NCBI GenBank assembly: GCA_023461135.1
Contig: JAEWNX010000163.1
Span: 1-13,973, forward strand
Source: Pseudomonadota bacterium
GTDB taxonomy: Bacteria > Pseudomonadota > Alphaproteobacteria > Caulobacterales > Aquidulcibacteraceae
Direction: 5' to 3'
Length of the DNA stretch: 13,973 nt
The notes below the pieces were generated by a model. It ran no database searches. It was not told the origin of the DNA and saw nothing but the letters and a program-made list of their open reading frames with translations. Of the stretch, positions 7,304 to 13,973 are shown one piece after another (the first letter of the stretch is position 1; each line of letters begins with the position of its first letter). The position numbers were made by a program, and so were the translations under genes.

Positions 7304-7325
7304 CTTGTTTGAACGCTCAATCAAG
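7304..7325 (-). promoter_or_regulatory. Inverted repeat in front of the TetR start, candidate autoregulatory operator
   Basis: Nine-base arms CTTGTTTGA and TCAATCAAG flank a four-base ACGC spacer, with one mismatch at the arm centre. The repeat ends four bases before the TetR ATG. Size, symmetry and position suit a TetR-family operator. On the minus strand, TTGACG at 7334-7329 could be a -35, with its -10 region falling inside the repeat (weak CAAACA or TCAAAC). In RNA the same repeat would fold next to the AAGG that probably serves as ribosome binding site, so control of translation is an alternative. Confidence 0.55.
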
Positions 7326-7347
7326 CCGCGTCAAGTGCGTTCTTGCC

Positions 7348-8364
7348 TTAACGGGCGACCGGCACGATTTCGTCGAACTCTGCGCGCGCGAGCGTAAGCG
7401 AGCCCACCGGCAGCGGGTTGCCGTGCTCGATCAAAACGGCCAGCCGCTTCTTGAAGAACCCGCCCTCGACATAGAACAACGCCGCGCGAGGCCCGCGGTC
7501 GGTGTCGACGCGCATTGTGAAGCCGGCGCGATCCGGCCCTTCAGGCCAGCTCTGCTGCATCGGCGCAAAGACGCCCATGTGCAGACCGGTGAACTTCAGG
7601 CCCGCCATGTCGCAGAGGGTGCGCGCCGCCTTGTAGGTGGGATCGTTGCGTTCGTGCTCTTCACGCAGACGCGCCGCTTCCTCGCGGCGGTGCTGATAGA
7701 GCCTGTTTGTCCCCCCGACTCGATTGAGATGCTGGTTCATCTCCGCATCGGGCGCGATCTTCAGTTTGCGCAGGCTTTTCAGCCAAATCTTCTGGCGCGC
7801 GGCCAACGGCTCCTTTTCCTCGATCTCCGCGAGACGCTTGTCGAGATCGCGCCAAGCCGCGGCCATGTTGCGATAGCGGCTCTCGGCCATCAGCTTGCGC
7901 ACAGTCTTGCGGGACCCGCGCCGCAGCTTGATCATCAGGTTGAACAGATCCAGGTGCGGATCGGCGATCATGCTTTTGAGGCCGGCGGCACAGCAGCGCA
8001 GCGCCAGATCGTCTCCGCCCCGAGCCGCAAAGTATTGCGCGTGTCCTCCGGCCTTTGCCTGCGTCAGGTAGTCGTGCGCGTAGAAGCTCCAAAGCGCTTC
8101 CGGCGCGAACTCGCCCGCAATGAACATTGCTTGGTCCTGCAGCGCTTCGACCCAGGCGTTGCAGGCGAGCACGAGGTGCAGCGGATCGGCGTGCGCGATC
8201 GCGCTCTCCGGGAGCACGATCTCGTCGACAAGCAAACCCTGATATGTCTTTAGCGGCGACGCGCCGGTGCAATGCGCGCGCTGGTACTCGGCCAGCCATC
8301 CGCCCGGCTCCGGCGCCGCTAACGCCGGCGCGACCTGGGGTTCACCGATACTTCCCTCCGCCAT
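7348..8364 (-). CDS. DMP19/DUF4375-like protein of unknown function
   Basis: A 338-residue soluble protein. Residues about 65-145 (LWSFYAHDYLTQAKAGGHAQYFAARGG and the helix after it) match the pattern I associate with the DMP19/DUF4375 domain, whose hallmark is a helix ending in NGG-x-x-Q-(F/Y)-F. The founding member, from Neisseria, is an acidic DNA mimic. Here the following segment, about 146-240, is instead strongly basic (KLRRGSRKTVRKLMAESRYR, RQKIWLKSLRKLK), so DNA mimicry is unlikely. The last 100 residues, with MRVDTDRGPRAALFYVEGGF, look like a separate alpha/beta region I cannot name. No clear Shine-Dalgarno precedes the ATG. The gene starts 18 bases after the prfB stop and probably belongs to that transcript. 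Confidence 0.68.
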   Translation of the reverse strand: MAEGSIGEPQVAPALAAPEPGGWLAEYQRAHCTGASPLKTYQGLLVDEIVLPESAIAHADPLHLVLACNAWVEALQDQAMFIAGEFAPEALWSFYAHDYLTQAKAGGHAQYFAARGGDDLALRCCAAGLKSMIADPHLDLFNLMIKLRRGSRKTVRKLMAESRYRNMAAAWRDLDKRLAEIEEKEPLAARQKIWLKSLRKLKIAPDAEMNQHLNRVGGTNRLYQHRREEAARLREEHERNDPTYKAARTLCDMAGLKFTGLHMGVFAPMQQSWPEGPDRAGFTMRVDTDRGPRAALFYVEGGFFKKRLAVLIEHGNPLPVGSLTLARAEFDEIVPVAR

Positions 8365-8382
8365 GGCCGCATTAAGCAGAGT

Positions 8383-9514
8383 TTAGTCGATATCTTCCAC
8401 AGGTTTTTCACCTGCGCCGCTCACTCGCGCCGCAAGGGAAGCGGCCATGAACTGGTCGAGGTCGCCATCGAGGACGCCCTGGGTGTCGGACGTCTCCACC
8501 CCGGTGCGGAGGTCTTTGACCATCTGGTAGGGCTGCAGCACGTAGGATCGGATCTGACGCCCCCAGCCGATCTCGGTTTTCGAGTCCGCCAACTTCTGCG
8601 CTTCGGCTTCGCGCTTTTGCAGCTCCGCTTCGTACAGGCGCGCGCGCAGCATGTCCCAGGCGGCAGCGCGGTTCTTGTGCTGGCTGCGTTCGGCCTGGCA
8701 GGCGACGACGATGCCGGTGGGCATGTGCGTCAGGCGCACAGCGCTGTCGGTCTTGTTGACGTGCTGCCCGCCGGCCCCCGAGGCGCGATAGGTGTCGGTG
8801 CGCACGTCCTTGTCGAGGATCTCGATATCGATCGAGTCGTCGATTTTCGGATACACCCACACGCTCGCAAACGACGTGTGCCGGCGCGCGTTGGAATCGT
8901 ACGGGCTGATGCGCACGAGGCGATGCACGCCCGCCTCCGTCTTCAGCCAGCCATACGCGTTCTCGCCTTGCACGAGGATCGTCGCCGACTTGATGCCCGC
9001 GGTGTCGCCGCCCTGCTCTTCCAGCAGTTCGACCTTGAAGCCGCGGGCGCCTGCCCAGCGCGTGTACATGCGCAGCAGCATCTCGGTCCAATCCTGGCTC
9101 TCGGTGCCGCCGGCGCCTGAATTGAACTCGATATACGCATCGTTGGCGTCCGCTTCGCCGGAGAGCAGCGCCTCCAGTTCGGCTTGCGCAGCGCGCGCTT
9201 GCGCTTGCTTCAGCGTCTCCTGCGCTTCGTTGACGAGGCTTTCGTCGCCCTCGGCTTCCGCCATTTCGGCGAGCTCGAGTGAATCCCGCAGATCGCGCTC
9301 GAGGGAGAGGATTGCGTTGATGCTCGCGTCGAGCCTGTTGCGCTCGCGCATGAGCTTTTGCGCTTTTTCTGGATCGTTCCAGAAATCGGGACGCTCGGAG
9401 AGCGCGGTCAGCTCATCGAAACGGACTTGGGCGCGGTCCCAGTCAAAGACGCCTCCGCAGCAAGGCGACGGCGGATTCGATCTGTTCGGCGAGAGCGGCG
9501 ATGTCGGCGCGCAT
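8383..9514 (-). CDS. prfB: Peptide chain release factor 2, expressed by programmed +1 frameshift
   Basis: Release factor 2 ends translation at UGA and UAA. It is read in two frames. Codons 1-23 run from the ATG at 9514 ([14 protein letters not shown], then AVALLRRRL) to CTT at 9448-9446, followed by an in-frame TGA at 9445-9443. Skipping one base continues as [15 protein letters not shown] to the TAA at 8383, giving 376 residues, close to the 365 of E. coli RF2. The peptidyl-tRNA hydrolysis motif GGQ is at about residues 248-250. The stop-recognition tripeptide is SPY at about 203-205, where E. coli has SPF. The frameshift lets RF2 control its own level. No Shine-Dalgarno is evident before the ATG. 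The gene lies downstream of PBP1a, separated by a repeat-rich 111-base gap, and 18 bases ahead of the DMP19-like gene. Confidence 0.97.
9443..9456 (-). promoter_or_regulatory. Programmed +1 ribosomal frameshift site in prfB
   Basis: On the minus strand the order is GGAGG (9456-9452), CGT, CTT (9448-9446), TGA, C. This is the classical RF2 recoding signal: an internal Shine-Dalgarno-like element three bases ahead of a slippery CTT, then the poor stop context TGAC. The spacing matches that known from E. coli prfB. Confidence 0.95.
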
Positions 9515-9524
9515 TGTGGGGGCT

Positions 9525-9628
9525 CGGGATTAGGGATTGGGGACTAGGTTCGTGCTGGGATTTAAGGGACAGGCGCGCAAACGCAAGCATGCGCGCCCTA
9601 GTCCCTAGTCCCGTGTCCCCAGTCCCTA
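9525..9628. repeat. Nested inverted repeat between mrcA and prfB (REP-like)
   Basis: The left side carries GGGATTAGGGATT and GGGGACTAGG (to 9548). The right side carries CCTAGTCCC twice in tandem (9597-9605 and 9604-9612) and then CCCCAGTCCCTAG up to 9628. The two sides are inverted complements. Between them a second perfect pair, GGCGCGC (9572-9578) and GCGCGCC (9591-9597), makes an inner stem with a 12-base loop. The TAG stop of mrcA (9628-9626) lies inside the right arm, and the left arm ends 11 bases upstream of the CAT that marks the prfB start. There is no T-run. Repeats of this GGGA(T/C)TAG style suggest a dispersed genomic element; that is inference. Confidence 0.65.
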
Positions 9629-12217
9629 GTACAGCCCGCCTAAGTCCTCAGGCTCCTGCTCCTGCCGCTGCTGTGGGCGCGGCTGTTGCGGATTGGTCTC
9701 GAACGCTTCCGCGAGCCCGGAGAGGACGCGCGGGTCGATCGGATCGGTGCCGCCGAACACGAACGGCGAGGACGCCACGTCGCGCGTCGGCTCGGTGTCG
9801 GGCCGGTACGCTTCGAGAATGGTTTGCGTGGACTCCGCCGTCGGCAGCAGCCCTGTCGTGTAGTCGACGCGCACCAGACGCACGCCCGCCGGAATACGGA
9901 ACGGCGTCGCCGGCGTGTCGCGCAGCGCTTCACGCATGAAGTCGCGGAAGATCGGCGCCGAGATGCGCCCGCCCGTCTCGCCTTCACCCATGTCGCGCGG
10001 CGTATCGAAGCCCGCCCACACGCCGACCACGAGGTCAGGCGAGAAGCCGATGAACCAGGCGTCCTTGTAGTCGTTGGTGGTGCCTGTCTTGCCGCCGAGC
10101 GGATAGCCGAGCTCGCTGACGACAGTCGCGGTGCCGCGTTGCACCACGCCCTCCGCCATCGACACGATCTGATAGGCCGTCACCGGATCGATCACCTGCT
10201 CGCGTCCATCCGGCAGACGTGGCGGGCCTTGGCGGCGCCAGTCGGCGGTGCATTCCGGGCAATCGCGCTGATCGCGCCGGAACACCGTATGTCCGGTGCG
10301 GTCCTGGATTCGGTCGATGATGATCGGTTGAATGCGCCGCCCGCCATTGACGAACATGCCGTAGGCCGTGGTCATGCGCATCAGCGTGGTTTCACCGGCG
10401 CCGAGCGCGAGCGCGAACACGGCCTGGGTGTTGTCGCCATAGACGCCGAGACGCTGCCCGTACTGCAGTACGCGCTCGGGGCCCATTTCATAGGCGACGC
10501 GCGCGGTCATCGCGTTTCGCGACAGCTCTAGACCGCGCCGAAGCGTCGTCGGGCCGTAATACTGGCCGCTGTAGTTTTCCGGCGACCAGTTGCTGCCGTC
10601 GCCCGCCTCGATCGCGAGCGGGCCGTCATCCACGAGCGTCGATGGCGTCAGCCCAAAGTCGAGCGCCGCTGCATAAACGATCGGCTTGAACGAGGAGCCT
10701 GGCTGGCGGTTCGCTTGCGTCGCGCGGTTGAGGCCGTTGGCGTCTTCGAATGAATAGCCGCCGACCATCGCCAGCACGCGCCCCGTGTGCGGATCCATCG
10801 CGACGAGCGCGCCCTGGATTTGCGGGACTTGTTTCAGCGTATAGCGGCCGTTCTGGCCGCGAGTGACATAGATGATGGCGCCGCTCGACAGCGCGCGGTC
10901 GCGGTTGCGGCGCGCGCCCTGCGCGGCCCATTGCGCATCGTCGTTGGTGAGGCGGCCCGTGGCGCCGTTTTCGTCCCGCACGGTGATCGCACCGTTGCCC
11001 GTGCCGGTCACCATCGCGCGAATCCAGTTCGACAACGAGGGCGGGCGTTGCGCTTCACTCAGTTGCGCGGCCACATCTGCGGACGCATCGCCCCGTCCGA
11101 TCGGGCCGCGCCATTCGTGGCGCCGGTCGTAGGATTCGAGCCCCGCGCGCAGCGACCGCGCCGCCGCAAGCTGCAGCCGCGTGTCGATGGTCGAACGAAT
11201 GGAGAGGCCCCCATTATACAGCGCGTCCTCGCCGTACTGTGCCTGCACCTGGCGGCGGATTTCCTCCACGAAGTGCGAAGCGGCGACGAACTGATCGCCG
11301 GCGAGCCGGTTCGTGACAGTCAGATCCGCCGCGCGCGCCTCTTCGGCCTGCTCGGCGGTGATGTAGCCGCGCTCCAGCATGCGCCCGATCGCGTAATTGC
11401 GCCGGTCGAGCGCACGGTCGAGGTGACGCGGCAGTTGATAATTGCCGGGCCCCTTCGGCAGGATCGCGAGATAGGCCGCTTCCGAGACGGTCAGCTCGTT
11501 GAGCGGCTTGTTGAAGTAATTGAGCGCGGCCGCCGCGACGCCGTACGCGCGGTTTCCGAGATAAATCTCGTTCAGATAGAGTTCGAGGATGCGGTCCTTA
11601 TCCAGCACGCGCTCGATGCGCTGTGCGACCAGCCCTTCGCGCACCTTGGTGTAGAGGGCGCAGAAGAGACCGCCGATGCCGCCCTGACATTCCGCGGCGC
11701 GGCCGGTCAGCATATTGCCGGCCACTTGCTGCGTGATGGTCGACGCGCCCTGCGGGCGCCGGCCGGTGAGCACGCGCCCGACGTTCGAGAACATCGCGCG
11801 CGCAATGCCCGCGTAGTCGAGACCTGAGTGTTCGAAGAAGCGCGCGTCTTCCACGGCGACGAAGGCGTTCTTGACGTGATCCGGAATCTGCTCGATCGGC
11901 ACATAGACGCGCTGCTCGCGCGCGAACTCGGCGACAAGCGCGCCATCGCCGGCGTGAACCCGGCTCGTGACGGGCGGCTGATAATTCTGCAGATCCGTGA
12001 GGCTCGGCAGGCCGACGTTCGCCGCAACGATGAGCGCTACAACGGACAAGAAGCCGACGCCCATCAGCGCGCCGATGCCGATCAGAATCTTGCGCCACAT
12101 CGGCTTGCGCTCCGGATCGCGATAATTGTCGTCATAGTCGTCGCGCTCGTCGCGCTCGCGCCACGATTGGCGCTCGTGAGGGTCGTTGTCCCGCAGCATT
12201 GAGCCCTGCTTCTGCAT
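9626..12217 (-). CDS. mrcA: Penicillin-binding protein 1A, bifunctional glycosyltransferase/transpeptidase
   Basis: An 863-residue class A PBP that polymerises glycan strands from lipid II and cross-links their peptides. The N-terminus is unusually Asp/Arg/Glu-rich (residues 8-38), followed by a transmembrane helix at about 44-67. The GT51 domain shows VEDARFFEHSG with E123, GASTITQQ at 157-164, and the KxxE element with E194. The transpeptidase has SSFK (catalytic S508, K511), SRN (566-568) and KTGT (710-713). A Cys-bearing insertion (C177, C186) extends the glycosyltransferase segment, and C653/C656 form a CPEC motif in the transpeptidase half. The C-terminus is Pro/Gln-rich. The start could be the ATG at 12217 or the one at 12199; neither has a strong Shine-Dalgarno. 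It lies 87 bases after amiC, and its stop is inside a repeat. Confidence 0.96.
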   Translation of the reverse strand: MQKQGSMLRDNDPHERQSWRERDERDDYDDNYRDPERKPMWRKILIGIGALMGVGFLSVVALIVAANVGLPSLTDLQNYQPPVTSRVHAGDGALVAEFAREQRVYVPIEQIPDHVKNAFVAVEDARFFEHSGLDYAGIARAMFSNVGRVLTGRRPQGASTITQQVAGNMLTGRAAECQGGIGGLFCALYTKVREGLVAQRIERVLDKDRILELYLNEIYLGNRAYGVAAAALNYFNKPLNELTVSEAAYLAILPKGPGNYQLPRHLDRALDRRNYAIGRMLERGYITAEQAEEARAADLTVTNRLAGDQFVAASHFVEEIRRQVQAQYGEDALYNGGLSIRSTIDTRLQLAAARSLRAGLESYDRRHEWRGPIGRGDASADVAAQLSEAQRPPSLSNWIRAMVTGTGNGAITVRDENGATGRLTNDDAQWAAQGARRNRDRALSSGAIIYVTRGQNGRYTLKQVPQIQGALVAMDPHTGRVLAMVGGYSFEDANGLNRATQANRQPGSSFKPIVYAAALDFGLTPSTLVDDGPLAIEAGDGSNWSPENYSGQYYGPTTLRRGLELSRNAMTARVAYEMGPERVLQYGQRLGVYGDNTQAVFALALGAGETTLMRMTTAYGMFVNGGRRIQPIIIDRIQDRTGHTVFRRDQRDCPECTADWRRQGPPRLPDGREQVIDPVTAYQIVSMAEGVVQRGTATVVSELGYPLGGKTGTTNDYKDAWFIGFSPDLVVGVWAGFDTPRDMGEGETGGRISAPIFRDFMREALRDTPATPFRIPAGVRLVRVDYTTGLLPTAESTQTILEAYRPDTEPTRDVASSPFVFGGTDPIDPRVLSGLAEAFETNPQQPRPQQRQEQEPEDLGGLY

Positions 12218-12304
12218 TGGAGAGGCCCGCCCGCCTCGCTTTCCAATGGGGCGCGAGTAAGGCCGGGGCAGTGATGGGAACCTAGCCCAAGATTCGACCC
12301 TATT

Positions 12305-13441
12305 TTAGGCGCTGGCGGCGTAAAGCTGGGGGGTAGCGAAATACGCATCGACCGCCCCCGCCATGGCCTCGGCCATGCGCTCGCGGGCCCGCGGGTCCGC
12401 CAGGCGCCGCTCGTCGGCGACATTGCTCAGAAAGCCCGTTTCGATCAGCACCGCCGGCACGTCGGGCGCGAGCAGCACGAAGAAGCCGGCGTTGCGGTGG
12501 GTGTTGCGCAGCAACGGCGCAACCTGACCGAGGCGCGGGATCACCGTCTGGGCGAACTGAGCCGAGCGGTTGGTGGTCTCGCGCTGCGCCAGATCCACCA
12601 GGATGTCGCCCACGACGCCTTCGCGGCGGGCTTGCCCCAGATCGATGTCCCAGTTCTGCGCCGTCATCATGTTCTGGGCCCGCGCCGCGCCGTTCTCCGA
12701 CAGCGTGTACACGGATGCGCCCGCCGCCTCCCGGTTCGTGTGGGAGTCCGCATGCACCGAGATGAAGAGGTCGGCGTGCTGGTCGCGGGCGAAGCGCACG
12801 CGGTCGTCCAGCTCCACAAAGCGATCGGCGTCCCGCGTCAACGCCACCCGGTAGCCGCCGCGATGCTCCAGCGCGTCACGCAGCTTGAGCGCGGCGTCCA
12901 GAACCACGTCTTTTTCCCGCACGCCCGTCACGCCCACGGCGCCGGGATCCCGCCCGCCATGACCGGCGTCGATCACGATGGTGCGGCGCGGCGCGCTGCG
13001 GCCTGGGCGCTCCGTCGGCGCAGGAGCAGCGGTGAACGGCGCGTTCGGCGCGAGATCGAAGCTCAATTCCGGGGCTCGCCGCGTGCCACGCGCTTCACGG
13101 ACCAAGCTGGCGGGGGCCTCAAGATCGAGCACGACCCGCGCATATTCGGCGTGCTGCGCCAGGCGGCACCGACGCACGACCCCGCCGCCAGCCAATTCCC
13201 GGAGCGGCCCTGCGAGCTGCGCATTCGGCACATCGATCACGAACCGGTCGGGCTCGCGCAGAAAGAAGGTGCGGGGGCTCGCCGGCGCATCCAGCGCCAA
13301 AGTGACCCGCGCTGAGAGGCCTGAGGGTTCGACCAGCACGCCGCGCAGCGCCACCGGGGCGTCAGCCCAGGCGCGTCCGCTCGCCATGGCACCCAAGGCG
13401 CCGGCTCCGGCGGAAAGGAGAGTTCGGCGGTCGATCTTCAT
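12305..13441 (-). CDS. amiC: Tat-exported N-acetylmuramoyl-L-alanine amidase, AmiC type
   Basis: A 378-residue periplasmic zinc amidase that removes stem peptides from septal peptidoglycan during daughter-cell separation. The N-terminal DRRTLLS followed by a hydrophobic Ala/Gly stretch and AWA before DAP is a twin-arginine signal peptide cleaved at about residue 26. Residues about 30-130 are an AMIN domain (VTLALDAPASPRTFFLREPD, RFVIDVPNA), which in E. coli AmiC targets the septum. Residues about 153-368 are Amidase_3, with zinc ligands H161 (IDAGHGG), E176 (REKDVVL) and H230 (ISVHAD), and catalytic E334 (LIETGFLSN). An inhibitory helix like that of E. coli AmiC could lie around 245-300, so an activator may be needed; that is inference. 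It is the first gene of the minus-strand block and is divergent from the gene at the right edge. Confidence 0.95.
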   Translation of the reverse strand: MKIDRRTLLSAGAGALGAMASGRAWADAPVALRGVLVEPSGLSARVTLALDAPASPRTFFLREPDRFVIDVPNAQLAGPLRELAGGGVVRRCRLAQHAEYARVVLDLEAPASLVREARGTRRAPELSFDLAPNAPFTAAPAPTERPGRSAPRRTIVIDAGHGGRDPGAVGVTGVREKDVVLDAALKLRDALEHRGGYRVALTRDADRFVELDDRVRFARDQHADLFISVHADSHTNREAAGASVYTLSENGAARAQNMMTAQNWDIDLGQARREGVVGDILVDLAQRETTNRSAQFAQTVIPRLGQVAPLLRNTHRNAGFFVLLAPDVPAVLIETGFLSNVADERRLADPRARERMAEAMAGAVDAYFATPQLYAASA

Positions 13442-13585
13442 GAACGGCGGGAAACTACCTGCCCGCGCTTGCTATCGAGTTGAAAATGAAGGTGAACGGG
13501 CGAGTAATCACAGTTTGCTTAAAGGTGAACGCCAACTGTCGTAGACGCCTTGAGCTAAGGCGCCGCAGCGTTATCAGTTGTTCAC
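13442..13585. promoter_or_regulatory. Divergent promoter region between amiC and the right-edge gene
   Basis: This 144-base region is clearly more AT-rich than its flanks. It holds a ten-base direct repeat, AAGGTGAACG, at 13489-13498 and 13522-13531, exactly 33 bases apart. The second copy sits between ACAGTT (13510-13515) and AACTGT (13534-13539). A further inverted repeat, CGCCTT-GAGCT-AAGGCG, is at 13546-13562. For the rightward gene, TTGAGC (13550-13555) and TATCAG (13572-13577) are a weak promoter candidate. It would place the transcript start almost at the ATG, and no Shine-Dalgarno is visible there, so a leaderless message is possible. Confidence 0.45.
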
Positions 13586-13973
13586 ATGCGGGGATTGTTC
13601 GCGGCTTTGATGGGATTGGGGCTGGCCTGCTTGGCCGCCCCTGCAATCGCGCAGGACCCGCTTGCCTCCGCGTCCGCCGCGGCTGAACTTCGTGAAATCT
13701 GCGAGGCCGACGGCGGCCGCCTCTGGGGGATCAATCTCTGCGGACCGCTCATGGTGGTCGATCCCGCTACGCGGCGCGCCTGGACCAGTGAACCGGACGA
13801 AGTCGGGCTGCTTCAGCAAGCCGGCGCGGGCTGGGTTGGCGGACTGCCTGTGGGCGTGCCCATCGCGAACACCACGACGGAGTGGGCCGGCGTGCGCTGG
13901 ATTCAGGTGCTGGCGCCGCTGCCGACGGACGTTGCCCACCGTCGCGTGCTGCTGGCCCACGAGGCTTGGCACC
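13586..13973 (+). CDS. Secreted protein with an HExxH motif, cut by the window edge
   Basis: An ATG at 13586 opens a frame that runs to the end of the window (129 residues seen, C-terminus missing). Residues 1-22 (MRGLFAALMGLGLACL, then AAPAIA) are a Sec signal peptide with a cleavage site after AIA. C15 lies inside it but does not fit a lipobox. The mature part has C39 and C52 around DGGRLWGINLCGP, then a Val/Trp-rich region, and ends at LLAHEAWH. HEAWH (125-129) fits the HExxH zinc site of zincin metallopeptidases, preceded by small hydrophobic residues as usual. The third zinc ligand would lie beyond the window, so peptidase activity is a hypothesis. I do not recognise a named family. Confidence 0.75.
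   Translation, partial: MRGLFAALMGLGLACLAAPAIAQDPLASASAAAELREICEADGGRLWGINLCGPLMVVDPATRRAWTSEPDEVGLLQQAGAGWVGGLPVGVPIANTTTEWAGVRWIQVLAPLPTDVAHRRVLLAHEAWH

Noticed and set aside
6505..8253. A 582-codon + strand frame
   Set aside because: It is antisense to DUF1761, TetR and the DMP19-like gene at once, with Arg/His-rich composition typical of shadow frames.
9443..9445. In-frame TGA near the start of prfB as evidence of a pseudogene
   Set aside because: The full recoding signal surrounds it and the protein continues perfectly in the +1 frame, so it is programmed frameshifting.
10787..11827. A 346-codon + strand frame inside mrcA
   Set aside because: The opposite frame encodes the conserved PBP1a glycosyltransferase and part of the transpeptidase; this one shows no protein-like features.

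Overview
The window is 14 kb of GC-rich, densely packed chromosome from what looks like an alphaproteobacterium, probably on the Caulobacterales/Hyphomonadaceae side. That placement is an inference. It rests on the amiC-mrcA-prfB gene order, a bactofilin overlapping an M23 peptidase gene, the style of the RF2 and PBP1a sequences, and strong third-position GC that creates long antisense shadow ORFs. I see no transposase, phage gene, CRISPR array, tRNA or rRNA. No stretch longer than about 180 bases lacks a gene.

Left part (1-5120). A large AsmA/YhdP-type (DUF3971) inner-membrane protein gene runs leftwards off the window. Divergent from it is a bcp-type peroxiredoxin that lacks the usual resolving cysteine. 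Next comes a two-gene + strand unit: a membrane-anchored M23 endopeptidase whose last 20 bases overlap the start of a bactofilin gene. This pair probably couples a cytoskeletal scaffold to local peptidoglycan cleavage. A strong hairpin terminator at 5097-5120 closes the unit and also faces the end of the minus-strand block.

Middle and right part (5137-13441). Eight genes lie head to tail on the minus strand. In transcription order they are: Tat-exported AmiC-type amidase, PBP1a, peptide chain release factor 2 (with the classical programmed +1 frameshift), a DMP19/DUF4375-like protein, a TetR-family regulator, a DUF1761 membrane protein, a small lipoprotein and an NADPH-dependent FMN reductase. 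The first two remodel and build peptidoglycan. The last four are tightly spaced and look like an autoregulated stress or detoxification operon. A 22-bp inverted repeat sits directly in front of the TetR start, and the regulator has a cysteine where NemR-like electrophile sensors may carry theirs.

Right edge (13586-13973). A secreted protein of unknown function is transcribed divergently from amiC. The window cuts it exactly at an HExxH motif.

Most of the window is ordinary housekeeping and envelope biology. The items most worth a second look are the TetR/FMN-reductase operon with its operator-like repeat, the nested inverted repeat that contains the PBP1a stop codon and separates mrcA from prfB, the truncated HExxH protein, the one-cysteine Bcp and the cysteine-bearing insertion in the PBP1a glycosyltransferase domain. 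I found nothing that I can defend as a wholly new multi-gene system.
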